Assembly: GCF_000520975.1 (NCBI RefSeq)
Contig: NZ_JACB01000049.1
Coordinates: 16,986-80,985, forward strand
Source: Aquimarina megaterium XH134
GTDB taxonomy: Bacteria; Bacteroidota; Bacteroidia; Flavobacteriales; Flavobacteriaceae
Direction of reading: 5' to 3'
DNA length: 64,000 bases
The translations under genes and the position numbers were made by a program. The notes beneath the pieces are model-generated. The model had not been told where the DNA came from and did no database searches. It worked only from the letters and a program-made list of their open reading frames with translations. The stretch's first letter is position 1. Each line of letters opens with the position of its first letter. This document shows, piece by piece, positions 18,627 to 27,528 of the stretch.

Positions 18627-18661
18627 AACTTTGTGTGTATATAGAAATAATCGTGCCAAAA

Positions 18662-21292
18662 CTAAAATTGTTGTCCTATAATAAAATGGGTTTCCCATCC
18701 ATTAGCCTGATTTGTTCCCGGAATAGGATCAAAACCATACCCAAAATCTATACCTAATAACCCAAATGCTGGCATAAAGATACGCAAACCTGCTCCAGTA
18801 GAACGACTTAATTGGAAAGGATTAAAACTTTTAAAGCTATCATAAGAAGCTCCACCTTCCAAAAATCCTAACACATATATCGATGCAGCGGGTTTTAGTG
18901 TTATAGGATAACGAAGCTCTAACGAATATTTATTATAAATTGTTGCCCCATCAGCATCAAAATCTTGATTATTAGTTCTACTTTGTGGTGTAATAGATTG
19001 ATTTGGGTATCCTCTTAATGAAATAACTTCACGACCATCAAGACTTGTAGCCCCTAATCCATCTCCTCCTAGGAAAAAACGTTCAAAAGGAATATTACCT
19101 CTATTGCTATTATATGCACCTAAAAAACCGTACTCTGCTTTTGTTTTTAGAACCAAAGGCTTTTTTCCAATATTTACTAAACTTGTGTACCAAGTACCAT
19201 CAAATTTTAGCTTATAGTATTCTAGCCACTTAAAACGCTCCTGATCGATTTCTCCAATCTCTGTGCCTATTTCAGCACTTCTTACAAGATCTCTCGAATT
19301 ACTATTGTCTAGATTACTTCTTTCTTCTTCTAAAGCATCTCTACGATCTTTTAAGTCACTGTAGTCTACGCCATCAAAAAGAGAGTAGGGTACAGAAAGT
19401 TTAGCAACAAGATTAAATTCTGATCCACCTGTTGGGAAAATAGGGTTTACTGTAGTGTTGTTTCTATTGATTCCTATAGTGTAGGATAAATCATTAGAAG
19501 ATCCATTACCAAAAGTAAATAATCGAGTGTTATAGTTTTTAAGATTATAATGTCTTACACTAATAGCTTGAGATAATGTAAAGTAGTTATCTGGCCAATT
19601 TAATCTTTTAGCTATACCTATTGACCCACCAGTAATAAGAAATTTACTATCTCTGTCTACTCTACGTGTTCTGTTATTAAGCAAGAACTGGATCGTATGA
19701 GAAAATGAGGTAGAGAGTTGATATGGTCTTTTTCCTCCTAACCATGGTTCTACAAAAGAAAGACTATAGGTTTGAAAGAATCTACTAGCTTGGGCCCTTA
19801 TTCTAAGCGTTTGCCCATCTCCCATGGGTAGAGGGCTATAAGATTCTTTGTTAAAAATGTTACGTATTGAGAAATTGCTAAAAGCTAATCCCAGAGTCCC
19901 TACAAAACCACCTCCGCCAAAACCTCCCTGAAGCTCAATTTGGCTGGATCCTTTTTCTACTACAGGGTAATTAATATCAATAGTTCCTGCCTGAGGATTT
20001 GCATTTTTAAATTGTGGTTCAAGTTGTTCTGGATCAAAAAATCCTAACTGACCCAATTCACGAACAGTTCGTACCACAAGATCTTTACTATAGCGTTGAC
20101 CCGGTCTGGTTCTAAGTGTTCTGTAAATTACATGATCATTTGTTTTATCATTTCCGGTAACGGTAATGTGGTCAAAATAAGTCAGCTTTCCTTCACGAAC
20201 TCTGATTTCAAAATCAAGAGTATCATTATATACTTTTGTTTCTACAGCATCAATAGAAGAAAATAAATATCCGTTATTTTGATATAAATTAGTAAGATCA
20301 TCTGCATCGGGCTTACTATTATCAGCAATTTGTTTTTCTAAAAGAACACCATTGTACACATCTCCTTTTTTGATAACAAGTTGTCGGGCTAATTCTCGGT
20401 CGGTATATACACTATTACCTAGAAATGTGATATTACCAAAATAATATTTATTACCTTCTTCAAGATTAAGATTAAGCGATACGCTATTATCATCTTCTAC
20501 AATCAAGCTGTCAGAGGTAATACGAGCGTCTCGATATCCTTTTTCTTTATATTTTGTAATAATATTATCTTTATCCTCCTCGTAATCTGCTCGGATATAT
20601 TTTGATCGTTTCCAGAATCTTAAAAATTTCTTACGCTTGGTGTTTTTCATTGCTCTGCGCACCTTGGCATCAGAAAGTTGCTCGTTTCCTTCTATGTTGA
20701 TTTTATCAACTTTAACCCGATCTCCTTTGTCGATCAAAACTACCATGTTTACCTTGTTGCTTACAACGGTATCTTTAACAGGAATGGTGTTGATAACAAC
20801 TTTAGTATTCAGAAATCCGTCTTTTTTATACTTATTAGCAATAAAATTACGAGTTGTAGTTATTAGATTTTCTGTAACCTTTGCTCCTTTGGTTAATCCA
20901 TTATCTTTAATTAACTCTTCAGATTTACGCTTTTTAATTCCTTGAATACGGGCTTCGTTTAACTCAGGTACTTCTTGTATGTTAATTTCGAGATCAGCAA
21001 CATCTCCTTCTACATTACTAATGTAAAAGTTAATATCACTAAATAATTCGAGATCCCATAATTTCTTAATGACTTTACTTATTTTATCTCCAGGAAGAAA
21101 AATACGTTCTCCTTTTCTAAGGCCGGTAAAAGTAATTACTGTATTTTCATTGTAACTGGTAATCCCGGTAACTTTAATATCCCCAATAATATATTCTTTC
21201 CCGTTAGCACCAGGTAAATTTTGTGCAGAAAGTGATGTTGATATTAATAAGGCGAGTAACGTAAAATACGTAATAGGTAGTTTTTTTGTCAT
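18662..21292 (-). CDS. bamA: Outer membrane protein assembly factor BamA
   Basis: An 876-residue BamA starting at the ATG at 21292 (MTKKLPITYFTLLALL, signal peptide ending near LSAQ). The longer frame to 21466 overlaps uppS and is not used. Periplasmic POTRA domains span about residues 40-440 (IGDIKVTGITSYNENTV, KINIEGNEQLSDAKVRRA, YYFGNITFLGNSVYTDREL and others). A 16-strand barrel follows and ends in HFIIGQQF with a C-terminal aromatic residue. BamA inserts beta-barrel proteins into the outer membrane. It is flanked by uppS (4-base gap) and two OmpH chaperones, a functionally coherent cluster. Confidence 0.95.
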   Translation of the reverse strand: MTKKLPITYFTLLALLISTSLSAQNLPGANGKEYIIGDIKVTGITSYNENTVITFTGLRKGERIFLPGDKISKVIKKLWDLELFSDINFYISNVEGDVADLEINIQEVPELNEARIQGIKKRKSEELIKDNGLTKGAKVTENLITTTRNFIANKYKKDGFLNTKVVINTIPVKDTVVSNKVNMVVLIDKGDRVKVDKINIEGNEQLSDAKVRRAMKNTKRKKFLRFWKRSKYIRADYEEDKDNIITKYKEKGYRDARITSDSLIVEDDNSVSLNLNLEEGNKYYFGNITFLGNSVYTDRELARQLVIKKGDVYNGVLLEKQIADNSKPDADDLTNLYQNNGYLFSSIDAVETKVYNDTLDFEIRVREGKLTYFDHITVTGNDKTNDHVIYRTLRTRPGQRYSKDLVVRTVRELGQLGFFDPEQLEPQFKNANPQAGTIDINYPVVEKGSSQIELQGGFGGGGFVGTLGLAFSNFSIRNIFNKESYSPLPMGDGQTLRIRAQASRFFQTYSLSFVEPWLGGKRPYQLSTSFSHTIQFLLNNRTRRVDRDSKFLITGGSIGIAKRLNWPDNYFTLSQAISVRHYNLKNYNTRLFTFGNGSSNDLSYTIGINRNNTTVNPIFPTGGSEFNLVAKLSVPYSLFDGVDYSDLKDRRDALEEERSNLDNSNSRDLVRSAEIGTEIGEIDQERFKWLEYYKLKFDGTWYTSLVNIGKKPLVLKTKAEYGFLGAYNSNRGNIPFERFFLGGDGLGATSLDGREVISLRGYPNQSITPQSRTNNQDFDADGATIYNKYSLELRYPITLKPAASIYVLGFLEGGASYDSFKSFNPFQLSRSTGAGLRIFMPAFGLLGIDFGYGFDPIPGTNQANGWETHFIIGQQF

Positions 21293-21296
21293 TTCT

Positions 21297-22034
21297 TTAA
21301 CTGAGCTGCTCACTAGTTTTTCCAAATCTTCTTTCTCTTTTTTGATAATTGTATATGGCCTCAAATAAATCGGCTTTTTTAAAGTCCGGCCATAAAATTT
21401 CTGTAAAATATAATTCTGCATACGCAATTTGCCATAATAAAAAATTACTGATACGTTGTTCCCCACTGGTACGTATCAATAAGTCTACATCGGGCAGGTC
21501 TTTTGTATACAAATGCTCATTAATGACTGATTCATTTATAAGATGTGGCGAAATTACACCATTTTTAACTTTAATACTTATTTCTTTGATAGTTTTTATA
21601 AGCTCTTCTCTGCTTCCATAGCTTAGCGCTAGAGTAAGTGTCATATGTGTATTGGATTTGGTCTTTTCGATAACTTCTAAAAGTTCTACTCTTGCTTTTT
21701 CGGGAAGCGACTGCAAGTTTCCAATAGCATTAAGTTTAATATTATTATCCTGAAGTGTTTTGATTTCCTTTTTTAAGGAATTCACCAAAAGTTTCATTAA
21801 GGTGTCTACTTCAAGTTTTGGTCTGTTCCAGTTTTCTGTAGAGAAAGCATATAATGTAAGATATTTAACGCCTATTTCGGCACTGCTTTCTACAGCTTCT
21901 TTAACAGCTTTAGTTCCGTTTTCGTGACCAACGGCTCTAAATAGACCTTTCTTTTTGGCCCATCGCCCATTACCATCCATAATAATGGCAACGTGCTGTG
22001 GGATATTAGAGTTTAATTGTTTTTTATCAATCAT
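21297..22034 (-). CDS. uppS: Isoprenyl transferase (undecaprenyl diphosphate synthase)
   Basis: A 245-residue cis-prenyltransferase that elongates farnesyl diphosphate to the C55 carrier lipid used for peptidoglycan and polysaccharide synthesis. HVAIIMDGNGRWAKKKG carries the catalytic aspartate D20; YLTLYAFSTENW and the C-terminal DLLIRTSGEQRISNFLLWQ are family signatures. I start at the ATG at 22034, two bases after the DUF6089 stop; the ORF start at 22055 would overlap that gene. Normal length. Confidence 0.95.
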   Translation of the reverse strand: MIDKKQLNSNIPQHVAIIMDGNGRWAKKKGLFRAVGHENGTKAVKEAVESSAEIGVKYLTLYAFSTENWNRPKLEVDTLMKLLVNSLKKEIKTLQDNNIKLNAIGNLQSLPEKARVELLEVIEKTKSNTHMTLTLALSYGSREELIKTIKEISIKVKNGVISPHLINESVINEHLYTKDLPDVDLLIRTSGEQRISNFLLWQIAYAELYFTEILWPDFKKADLFEAIYNYQKRERRFGKTSEQLS

Positions 22035-22036
22035 TT

Positions 22037-22714
22037 TTAGAAAGCACAAAAACATGGTATTCTACCCCAGGTATACGATATTGTTATACCTGTAAATACA
22101 TACCAGTCATTGTTATTTAAATTACCAAATCCTGTTCCATATCTATCATCAGGATTACTGCCGTCAAGGTTATCAGTAAATGTGTATCTGGCACCTATTT
22201 CTGCACCAAAAACAAAATTTCTACCTAATGTTTTTTTAATCCCTAAAACCATAGGGATCGCGAAACTCCATTTATCTGCATATGCGTCGATTTGATTATT
22301 CGCATCTACAGCTAATGCACCATAATTAAATGTCGTAATTCCTGTATATAGATAAGGGGTAAATTGGGATTCGCCGTCGTAAAGATACCAATCCCAGAAA
22401 TTAAATTCCATTCCTAGCGATATTTCTTTTACAGAATTGCTAAAACTTAGTCCTCTTTGTTTTCTTCTATCATCTCCTTTATCGTCATTAGCATTGAGTT
22501 TGGCATATAAAAATGAAGCTCTAAAAGCATGTCGTTTACTTCGATTCCATTTTCCGATAGCTCCAAAAGCGACATTATTAGGTAAAATATAGTATGTAGA
22601 TCCTACATCTCCTATATAGTTAGCTCCTCCAGCCATCAAACCTACTTCGTAAGTTTGTGATGCGATTGGTTGTACAAAAAATACAACAATTATAAGTGAT
22701 GCTAAGTATCTCAT
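22037..22714 (-). CDS. DUF6089 family outer-membrane beta-barrel protein
   Basis: A 225-residue protein with a signal peptide (cut near PIASQ) and a predicted eight-strand outer-membrane barrel. YEVGLMAGGANYIGDVG at the mature N-terminus and GKWNRSKRHAFRASFLYAKL are typical of DUF6089. The function is unknown; the family is nearly always found beside uppS and bamA in Flavobacteriaceae, which suggests a link to envelope assembly. It sits 2 bases before uppS and 99 bases after nadK on the same strand. Confidence 0.85.
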   Translation of the reverse strand: MRYLASLIIVVFFVQPIASQTYEVGLMAGGANYIGDVGSTYYILPNNVAFGAIGKWNRSKRHAFRASFLYAKLNANDDKGDDRRKQRGLSFSNSVKEISLGMEFNFWDWYLYDGESQFTPYLYTGITTFNYGALAVDANNQIDAYADKWSFAIPMVLGIKKTLGRNFVFGAEIGARYTFTDNLDGSNPDDRYGTGFGNLNNNDWYVFTGITISYTWGRIPCFCAF

Positions 22715-22813
22715 AGATTTTCAAAAGTTTGCAAATATAACAATTAAGTTTAGTACACAAGAATTTGAGTAAAATAGTATGAATAAAAAACACTTTTTAG
22801 CACATTTTATTGT

Positions 22814-23698
22814 TCAATTGCGTTTATCTTCCCCCCAAAGCATCTTTTTACGCAATGTTTTTAGAAAGCTTTCGTCTTGCAGAACTACCATATTAATTTT
22901 GAATGGAGCTTTTTTGATAACTACTGTGGCTTCATTTGGTAGTGTGTGTATTCTTGAGTCTAAAGAAATTAAGTAGGTATCTTCTCTTCCCGAAACCTGT
23001 AATTTAATTTCTTGATTATCTGGTATAACAAGGGGTCTTACATTAAGATTATGAGGAGCGATAGGAGTTAGTACCATGCTTTCTGCGTCAGGCATCATTA
23101 CTGGGCCGCCACAACTTAATGAGTATCCTGTAGAGCCGGTAGGAGTAGAAACAATTAGGCCATCTGCCCAATATGAAGTAAGAAATTCATTATTAAGAGT
23201 GGTGTGAACAGTAATCATAGAAGTTGTATTTCTTCGACTTACTGCAATCTCATTCATTGCAAAGTTTAATACTCCAAATTCTTCTGTTGCAGGTAAAGTT
23301 TCTACCGTTACGAGGCTTCTTGAAGAAATATAAAACTTTTTGTCAAGGATGAGCGCTATAGTGTCCTTAATTTCTTCTTTTTGAATGGTTGCTAAAAAGC
23401 CTAATCTTCCGGTATTGATCCCTGCAATTGGGATCCCTAAATCTCGAACATAGGTGATCGTTTTGAGAATAGTACCGTCTCCTCCAATACTAAAAAAAAG
23501 ATCATACGATGTGTCCAGTTCTTCAAAAGTGCTAAAATGAGAATATGTTTTATCTATTTCATCATGAAGATTTATTAATTCAAGAAAATTTTTCTCAATT
23601 ACAACTTCTACACCATTTTTGTCAAGAGTCTCTAATAACTGTTGAATATAGATTCCCGAATTTTTATGATAGAACTGCCCGTATATACCGATCTTCAT
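22814..23698 (-). CDS. nadK: NAD kinase
   Basis: A 294-residue ATP-NAD kinase that makes NADP. The GGDGT motif (72-76) is present, followed by GINTGRLGFLATI, the NE/D-type MNEIAVSR and the YWADGLIVSTPTGSTGYSLSCGGP region that binds NAD. Length is standard. It heads the minus-strand envelope cluster, 46 bases downstream of the CBS-domain gene. Confidence 0.96.
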   Translation of the reverse strand: MKIGIYGQFYHKNSGIYIQQLLETLDKNGVEVVIEKNFLELINLHDEIDKTYSHFSTFEELDTSYDLFFSIGGDGTILKTITYVRDLGIPIAGINTGRLGFLATIQKEEIKDTIALILDKKFYISSRSLVTVETLPATEEFGVLNFAMNEIAVSRRNTTSMITVHTTLNNEFLTSYWADGLIVSTPTGSTGYSLSCGGPVMMPDAESMVLTPIAPHNLNVRPLVIPDNQEIKLQVSGREDTYLISLDSRIHTLPNEATVVIKKAPFKINMVVLQDESFLKTLRKKMLWGEDKRN

Positions 23699-23744
23699 TA
23701 TGATTTGATTTGTGTTATTAGTATTATAGATTAGGTAAACTGTC

Positions 23745-24401
23745 CTATATATTAAGGTATTTTGCTAAATATTGAGATCTTTCTTTAAGATTTGTTAAAA
23801 ATGTATCTTCCTGATGTCTTGAAACGATGTTATAGCTATATCTTCTAAATGTTTGTACAATATTATTAATATCACTATCACTAATCTTTAATGTTATTTG
23901 GGCGACATCATTTTTCATATTTGATATAAATAAACCTAATACTTTGGCATTATTTGATTCTACAATTTGTGAAATTTCACTAAAAGAATAATCCAGAACT
24001 CCTTTTTCTACTATTAAAATATTACCAGGTTCACTAAGAAACGGAGTTTCGTTAAAAAGGTTCATGATATCACCAAGTTCAAAAAAGCCTAAATAACTAT
24101 TATCATCATCAAGTACAGGCATAATGTTAGAGTTACTCTGTGCAAAAGCTTCTAGAATATCCAACCAGTTATCACCTTTTCTTACATAAAACCCTTCGAG
24201 GGCATATTGATATGCATCCAAAGTTTTGTCAGTTTCAAAACATCGGATATCTGCTTCAGAAATGCATCCTAAATATATATTCTGTTTTATTACAGGAAAA
24301 TGGGTATAGGTAAGTTCATTAAATAGTAGTTGTGCCTCTGTTACTTTGACAGTCACATCAAGAGGTTCTATTTCATTAACTATGTACAAATTCGTTTTCA
24401 T
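23745..24401 (-). CDS. CBS domain-containing protein
   Basis: A 218-residue protein with a tandem CBS pair in the first about 130 residues (EPLDVTVKVTEAQLLFNELTYTHFPVI and NIMPVLDDDNSYLGFFELGDIMNLF) and a C-terminal ACT-like region (ARE: VLGLFISNMKNDVAQITLKISD). CBS pairs sense adenine nucleotides or similar ligands and usually regulate a partner. The same gene is commonly found between pdxJ and nadK in Flavobacteriaceae, so a link to NAD or nucleotide metabolism is possible but unproven. Confidence 0.85.
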   Translation of the reverse strand: MKTNLYIVNEIEPLDVTVKVTEAQLLFNELTYTHFPVIKQNIYLGCISEADIRCFETDKTLDAYQYALEGFYVRKGDNWLDILEAFAQSNSNIMPVLDDDNSYLGFFELGDIMNLFNETPFLSEPGNILIVEKGVLDYSFSEISQIVESNNAKVLGLFISNMKNDVAQITLKISDSDINNIVQTFRRYSYNIVSRHQEDTFLTNLKERSQYLAKYLNI

Positions 24402-24501
24402 AACTTTTAGGGGCTATATTATGCAAAATAATCAAAAAATATACAATCAAGGCGTTCTCAACTTTGTATTTTTGCTTTTTTAGTAAAAGACATCAAAAAC
24501 C

Positions 24502-25215
24502 ATGACAAAGTTAAGTGTTAACGTTAATAAAATTGCAACTTTACGTAATTCAAGAGGGGGGAATACTCCTAATTTAATACAAGTAGCCACCGATATTCAG
24601 CATTTTGGAGGAGAAGGAATTACAATACACCCAAGACCAGATGAAAGGCATATACGATATCAAGATGCATATGATTTAAAGCCAATTGTACATACAGAGT
24701 ATAATATAGAGGGAAATCCTATTCCTAAGTTTATAGAGTTGGTATTAGCTGTTAAGCCAACACAGGTTACTTTGGTGCCTGATGCAGAGGATGCTATAAC
24801 GAGTAATGCAGGTTGGAATACAAAAAAACATGAAAGTTTTTTGAAAGAAGTGATATCAGAGTTTAAGCGTAATGATATTAGAACCTCAATATTTGTAGAT
24901 CCCGTTTCTGAGATGATAGAAGGTGCTGTAAGTACAGGGGCAGATAGAATTGAATTGTATACCGAAGAATTTGCTTCAGAATACGCAAAAGGAAATTTGA
25001 AAGCAATACAGCCTTATTCGGATTGTGCTCAACAGGCAATTGACCTTGGGATCGGAGTAAATGCAGGTCATGATCTCTCTTTGGATAATATTAAGTTTTT
25101 CAAAGAAAATATCCCTGGTCTTCTCGAGGTTTCTATTGGGCATGCTTTGATAAGCGAATCGATATATCTGGGGTTAGAGAATGTAGTTAATATGTATTTA
25201 CATCGACTAAAATAA
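24502..25215 (+). CDS. pdxJ: Pyridoxine 5'-phosphate synthase
   Basis: A 237-residue TIM-barrel enzyme that condenses 1-deoxyxylulose 5-phosphate with 3-amino-2-oxopropyl phosphate in de novo vitamin B6 synthesis. Signatures are LSVNVNKIATLRNSRGGNTPN, GEGITIHPRPDERHI (catalytic His), VTLVPD and GIGVNAGHDLSLDN. Length is normal. A possible -7 element TATTTTTG lies at 24467-24474, but without a clear -33 partner. It is divergent from the CBS gene and followed 10 bases later by a hydrolase, probably one transcript. The PLP product serves GcvP, GlyA and the decarboxylase in this window. Confidence 0.96.
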   Translation: MTKLSVNVNKIATLRNSRGGNTPNLIQVATDIQHFGGEGITIHPRPDERHIRYQDAYDLKPIVHTEYNIEGNPIPKFIELVLAVKPTQVTLVPDAEDAITSNAGWNTKKHESFLKEVISEFKRNDIRTSIFVDPVSEMIEGAVSTGADRIELYTEEFASEYAKGNLKAIQPYSDCAQQAIDLGIGVNAGHDLSLDNIKFFKENIPGLLEVSIGHALISESIYLGLENVVNMYLHRLK

Positions 25216-25225
25216 AACTGTAGAT

Positions 25226-25993
25226 ATGAAGTTACATGCAAACGTTTTTGGCGAAGGGCAACCTTTTATAATTCTTCATGGGTTTTTAGGAATGGGAGAT
25301 AACTGGAAGACACTTGGGAAGAAAATCTCTGAACAAGGATTTCAGGTTCATTTGGTAGATCAACGAAATCATGGTAGAAGCCCTCATAGCGATGAGTTTA
25401 GTTATGATATACTTGCAGATGATTTAGCGACGTATTGCGAAGAGTACCATTTGCAGAACTGTAATATTTTGGGACACTCTATGGGAGGGAAGACAGTAAT
25501 GCTTTTTGCTTCAAAATATTCTGATTTGATTGATCGTTTGATTGTAGCCGATATAGGACCAAAATATTATCCATTACATCACCAGGATATTTTAGACGGG
25601 TTAAGTGCTTTGGATTTTGAAATTTTAAAATCCAGAGGAGAGGTGGATCATGAGTTAAGTATGTATGTGCCTGATACAGGTGTAAGAATGTTTCTTCTTA
25701 AAAATCTGTACTGGAAAGATAAGGGAGTTCTCGGATTGCGAATGAATTTGGAGGCCTTGATGAAAAATGCTCACGAAATAGGAGTAGAACTACCAGAAAA
25801 ATATAGTTATTCTGGACATACTCTCTTTCTAAAAGGAGAACGATCTAATTATATTTTGGATGAAGATGAACCCAGAATAAAAAAACAATTCCCTAATTCA
25901 ATAATCGCAGAAATTTCAAACGCGGGTCATTGGTTGCATGCCGAAAACCCGGCGAATTTTTTGGAAGAAGTGTTAGAATTCGTCAAAAAATAA
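25226..25993 (+). CDS. Alpha/beta hydrolase (YbfF-like esterase)
   Basis: A 255-residue alpha/beta hydrolase. Oxyanion region ILHGFLGMGDNWKTLG, VDQRNHGRSPHS, nucleophile elbow GHSMGG (S85) and the late catalytic histidine in SNAGHWLHAENP give a full triad. The family includes acyl-CoA or general carboxylesterases such as E. coli YbfF. The substrate is not predictable. It follows pdxJ by 10 bases; no functional link to B6 synthesis is evident. Confidence 0.88.
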   Translation: MKLHANVFGEGQPFIILHGFLGMGDNWKTLGKKISEQGFQVHLVDQRNHGRSPHSDEFSYDILADDLATYCEEYHLQNCNILGHSMGGKTVMLFASKYSDLIDRLIVADIGPKYYPLHHQDILDGLSALDFEILKSRGEVDHELSMYVPDTGVRMFLLKNLYWKDKGVLGLRMNLEALMKNAHEIGVELPEKYSYSGHTLFLKGERSNYILDEDEPRIKKQFPNSIIAEISNAGHWLHAENPANFLEEVLEFVKK

Positions 25994-26275
25994 AGAAAAA
26001 ATGCTATGTATGCATAATATTTTGATGATTTCGTTGGATAATTGGTATTTTCTATTAAATTTGGAAAATCAAATTTTAATATAGAACTTATCTAAACTTT
26101 TTGTTTACCTACGAATTTTACATTTTGGCCTCTAAATTCTTGTGTCTTTACCATAATATGGCGTGGTGATGCCTTCATGAAACCTTTTATTCTAGATTAA
26201 CTGCCAAAATTTTTTACTCACAAACAAAAAAGTAGACAAGTTCATTCTAACATAACAAACAATACTAAATTAATT

Positions 26276-27523
26276 ATGAGAAAACTTTTATTATTTATTC
26301 TGTTCGTCTCGGTAACTTTGGTTACGTATGCAGGCGGATATAGAGTTAGTGTGCAAGGACAAAGAGCTGTTGCCATGGGGCATACTGGAGTAGCGGTGGT
26401 GAATAGTGCTGAGTTGGTATTCTTTAACCCTGCGGGTCTTGTGTACTTAGAAAATAAATTAAACGTAAGTGTTGGTGTAAGTGGGATTTTTACAGATGTA
26501 ATATATCAAAATCGAGAATTAGGTACTTCTTCAGAAACAGATAGTTCTGTGGGAACTCCTCTTAATTTATATGGCTCTTATAAAGTAAATGACTGGATGT
26601 CTATTGGTTTAGGAGTATATACTCCTTTTGGTAGTGAAGTAGAGTGGCCAACAAACTGGGCTGGTTCTCATTTGGTAAATAATATTGAATTGGCAGCAAT
26701 TTATATACAGCCAGTGGTGTCGTTTAAGATTTCTGATCAATTTAGTATCGGGGGAGGACCTATTTATGTTACCGGCTCTGTGAATTTTAATCGTAATGCT
26801 AGTAGAACAACAACCGATCTAGAAGGTAACCGTTCTAATATTACGGTCGACGATTCTGGAGTTACCAATTGGGGATGGAGTATAGGTGCAATGTTTAATC
26901 CTACCGAAGATTTGCATATAGGATTTAGTTATCGTAGTGAGATTATTATGGAAGTTGAAGGAGGAGAAGCTACGTTTTCGAATTTTCCAAATTCTCCTGC
27001 AACACCTGCTAATGGAACTACGACTTTTAATGCAGAGTTACCGTTGCCAGCAGAACTTACTCTAGGGCTTTCATACGAATATAAGAAATGGGTATTTGCA
27101 TTTGATTATAATAGACAATTCTGGGATGTATATAAGTCGCTGGATCTTACCTTTGGTAATGGCTCTAGTTCGGTGAACCCTCGTAATTATAAGAATTCTT
27201 CGGTATACCGACTTGGATTGCAGTATCAGGCAACAGATAAAATCACTCTAAGAGCTGGATATTACCGTGATGAAACTCCGGTGCAACCAGGTTATTTTGC
27301 TCCAGAAACTCCTCGTAACGACTCTGATGGATTTACTGGTGGTTTAAGTTTTGCCGTAACACCTAAGCTAGCTATTGATGCTTCGTTCTTTTACTTGAGA
27401 TTTGAAGAGGTAGATGCTTCTTATGATTTTGGTACAAACTCGACTGGCGGTAGAGAATCTTTTGGAGGAACATATAAATCCAGCGCATTTGCTCCTGGAC
27501 TTGGTTTAACTTATAAAATGTAA
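26276..27523 (+). CDS. OmpP1/FadL/TodX family outer-membrane transporter
   Basis: A 415-residue outer-membrane barrel with a signal peptide (cut near TYAGG). FadL hallmarks are the N-terminal GGYRVSVQGQRAVAMGHTGVAVVNSAELVFFNPAGL hatch, split here only for length, then alternating barrel strands and a C-terminal APGLGLTYKM. FadL proteins carry hydrophobic molecules such as long-chain fatty acids across the outer membrane. It is followed by an SGNH-type lipoprotein after 5 bases, a frequent pair in Flavobacteriaceae that suggests esterolysis plus uptake of lipids. About 280 bases precede it with no other gene seen. Confidence 0.9.
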   Translation: MRKLLLFILFVSVTLVTYAGGYRVSVQGQRAVAMGHTGVAVVNSAELVFFNPAGLVYLENKLNVSVGVSGIFTDVIYQNRELGTSSETDSSVGTPLNLYGSYKVNDWMSIGLGVYTPFGSEVEWPTNWAGSHLVNNIELAAIYIQPVVSFKISDQFSIGGGPIYVTGSVNFNRNASRTTTDLEGNRSNITVDDSGVTNWGWSIGAMFNPTEDLHIGFSYRSEIIMEVEGGEATFSNFPNSPATPANGTTTFNAELPLPAELTLGLSYEYKKWVFAFDYNRQFWDVYKSLDLTFGNGSSSVNPRNYKNSSVYRLGLQYQATDKITLRAGYYRDETPVQPGYFAPETPRNDSDGFTGGLSFAVTPKLAIDASFFYLRFEEVDASYDFGTNSTGGRESFGGTYKSSAFAPGLGLTYKM

Positions 27524-27528
27524 TAAAG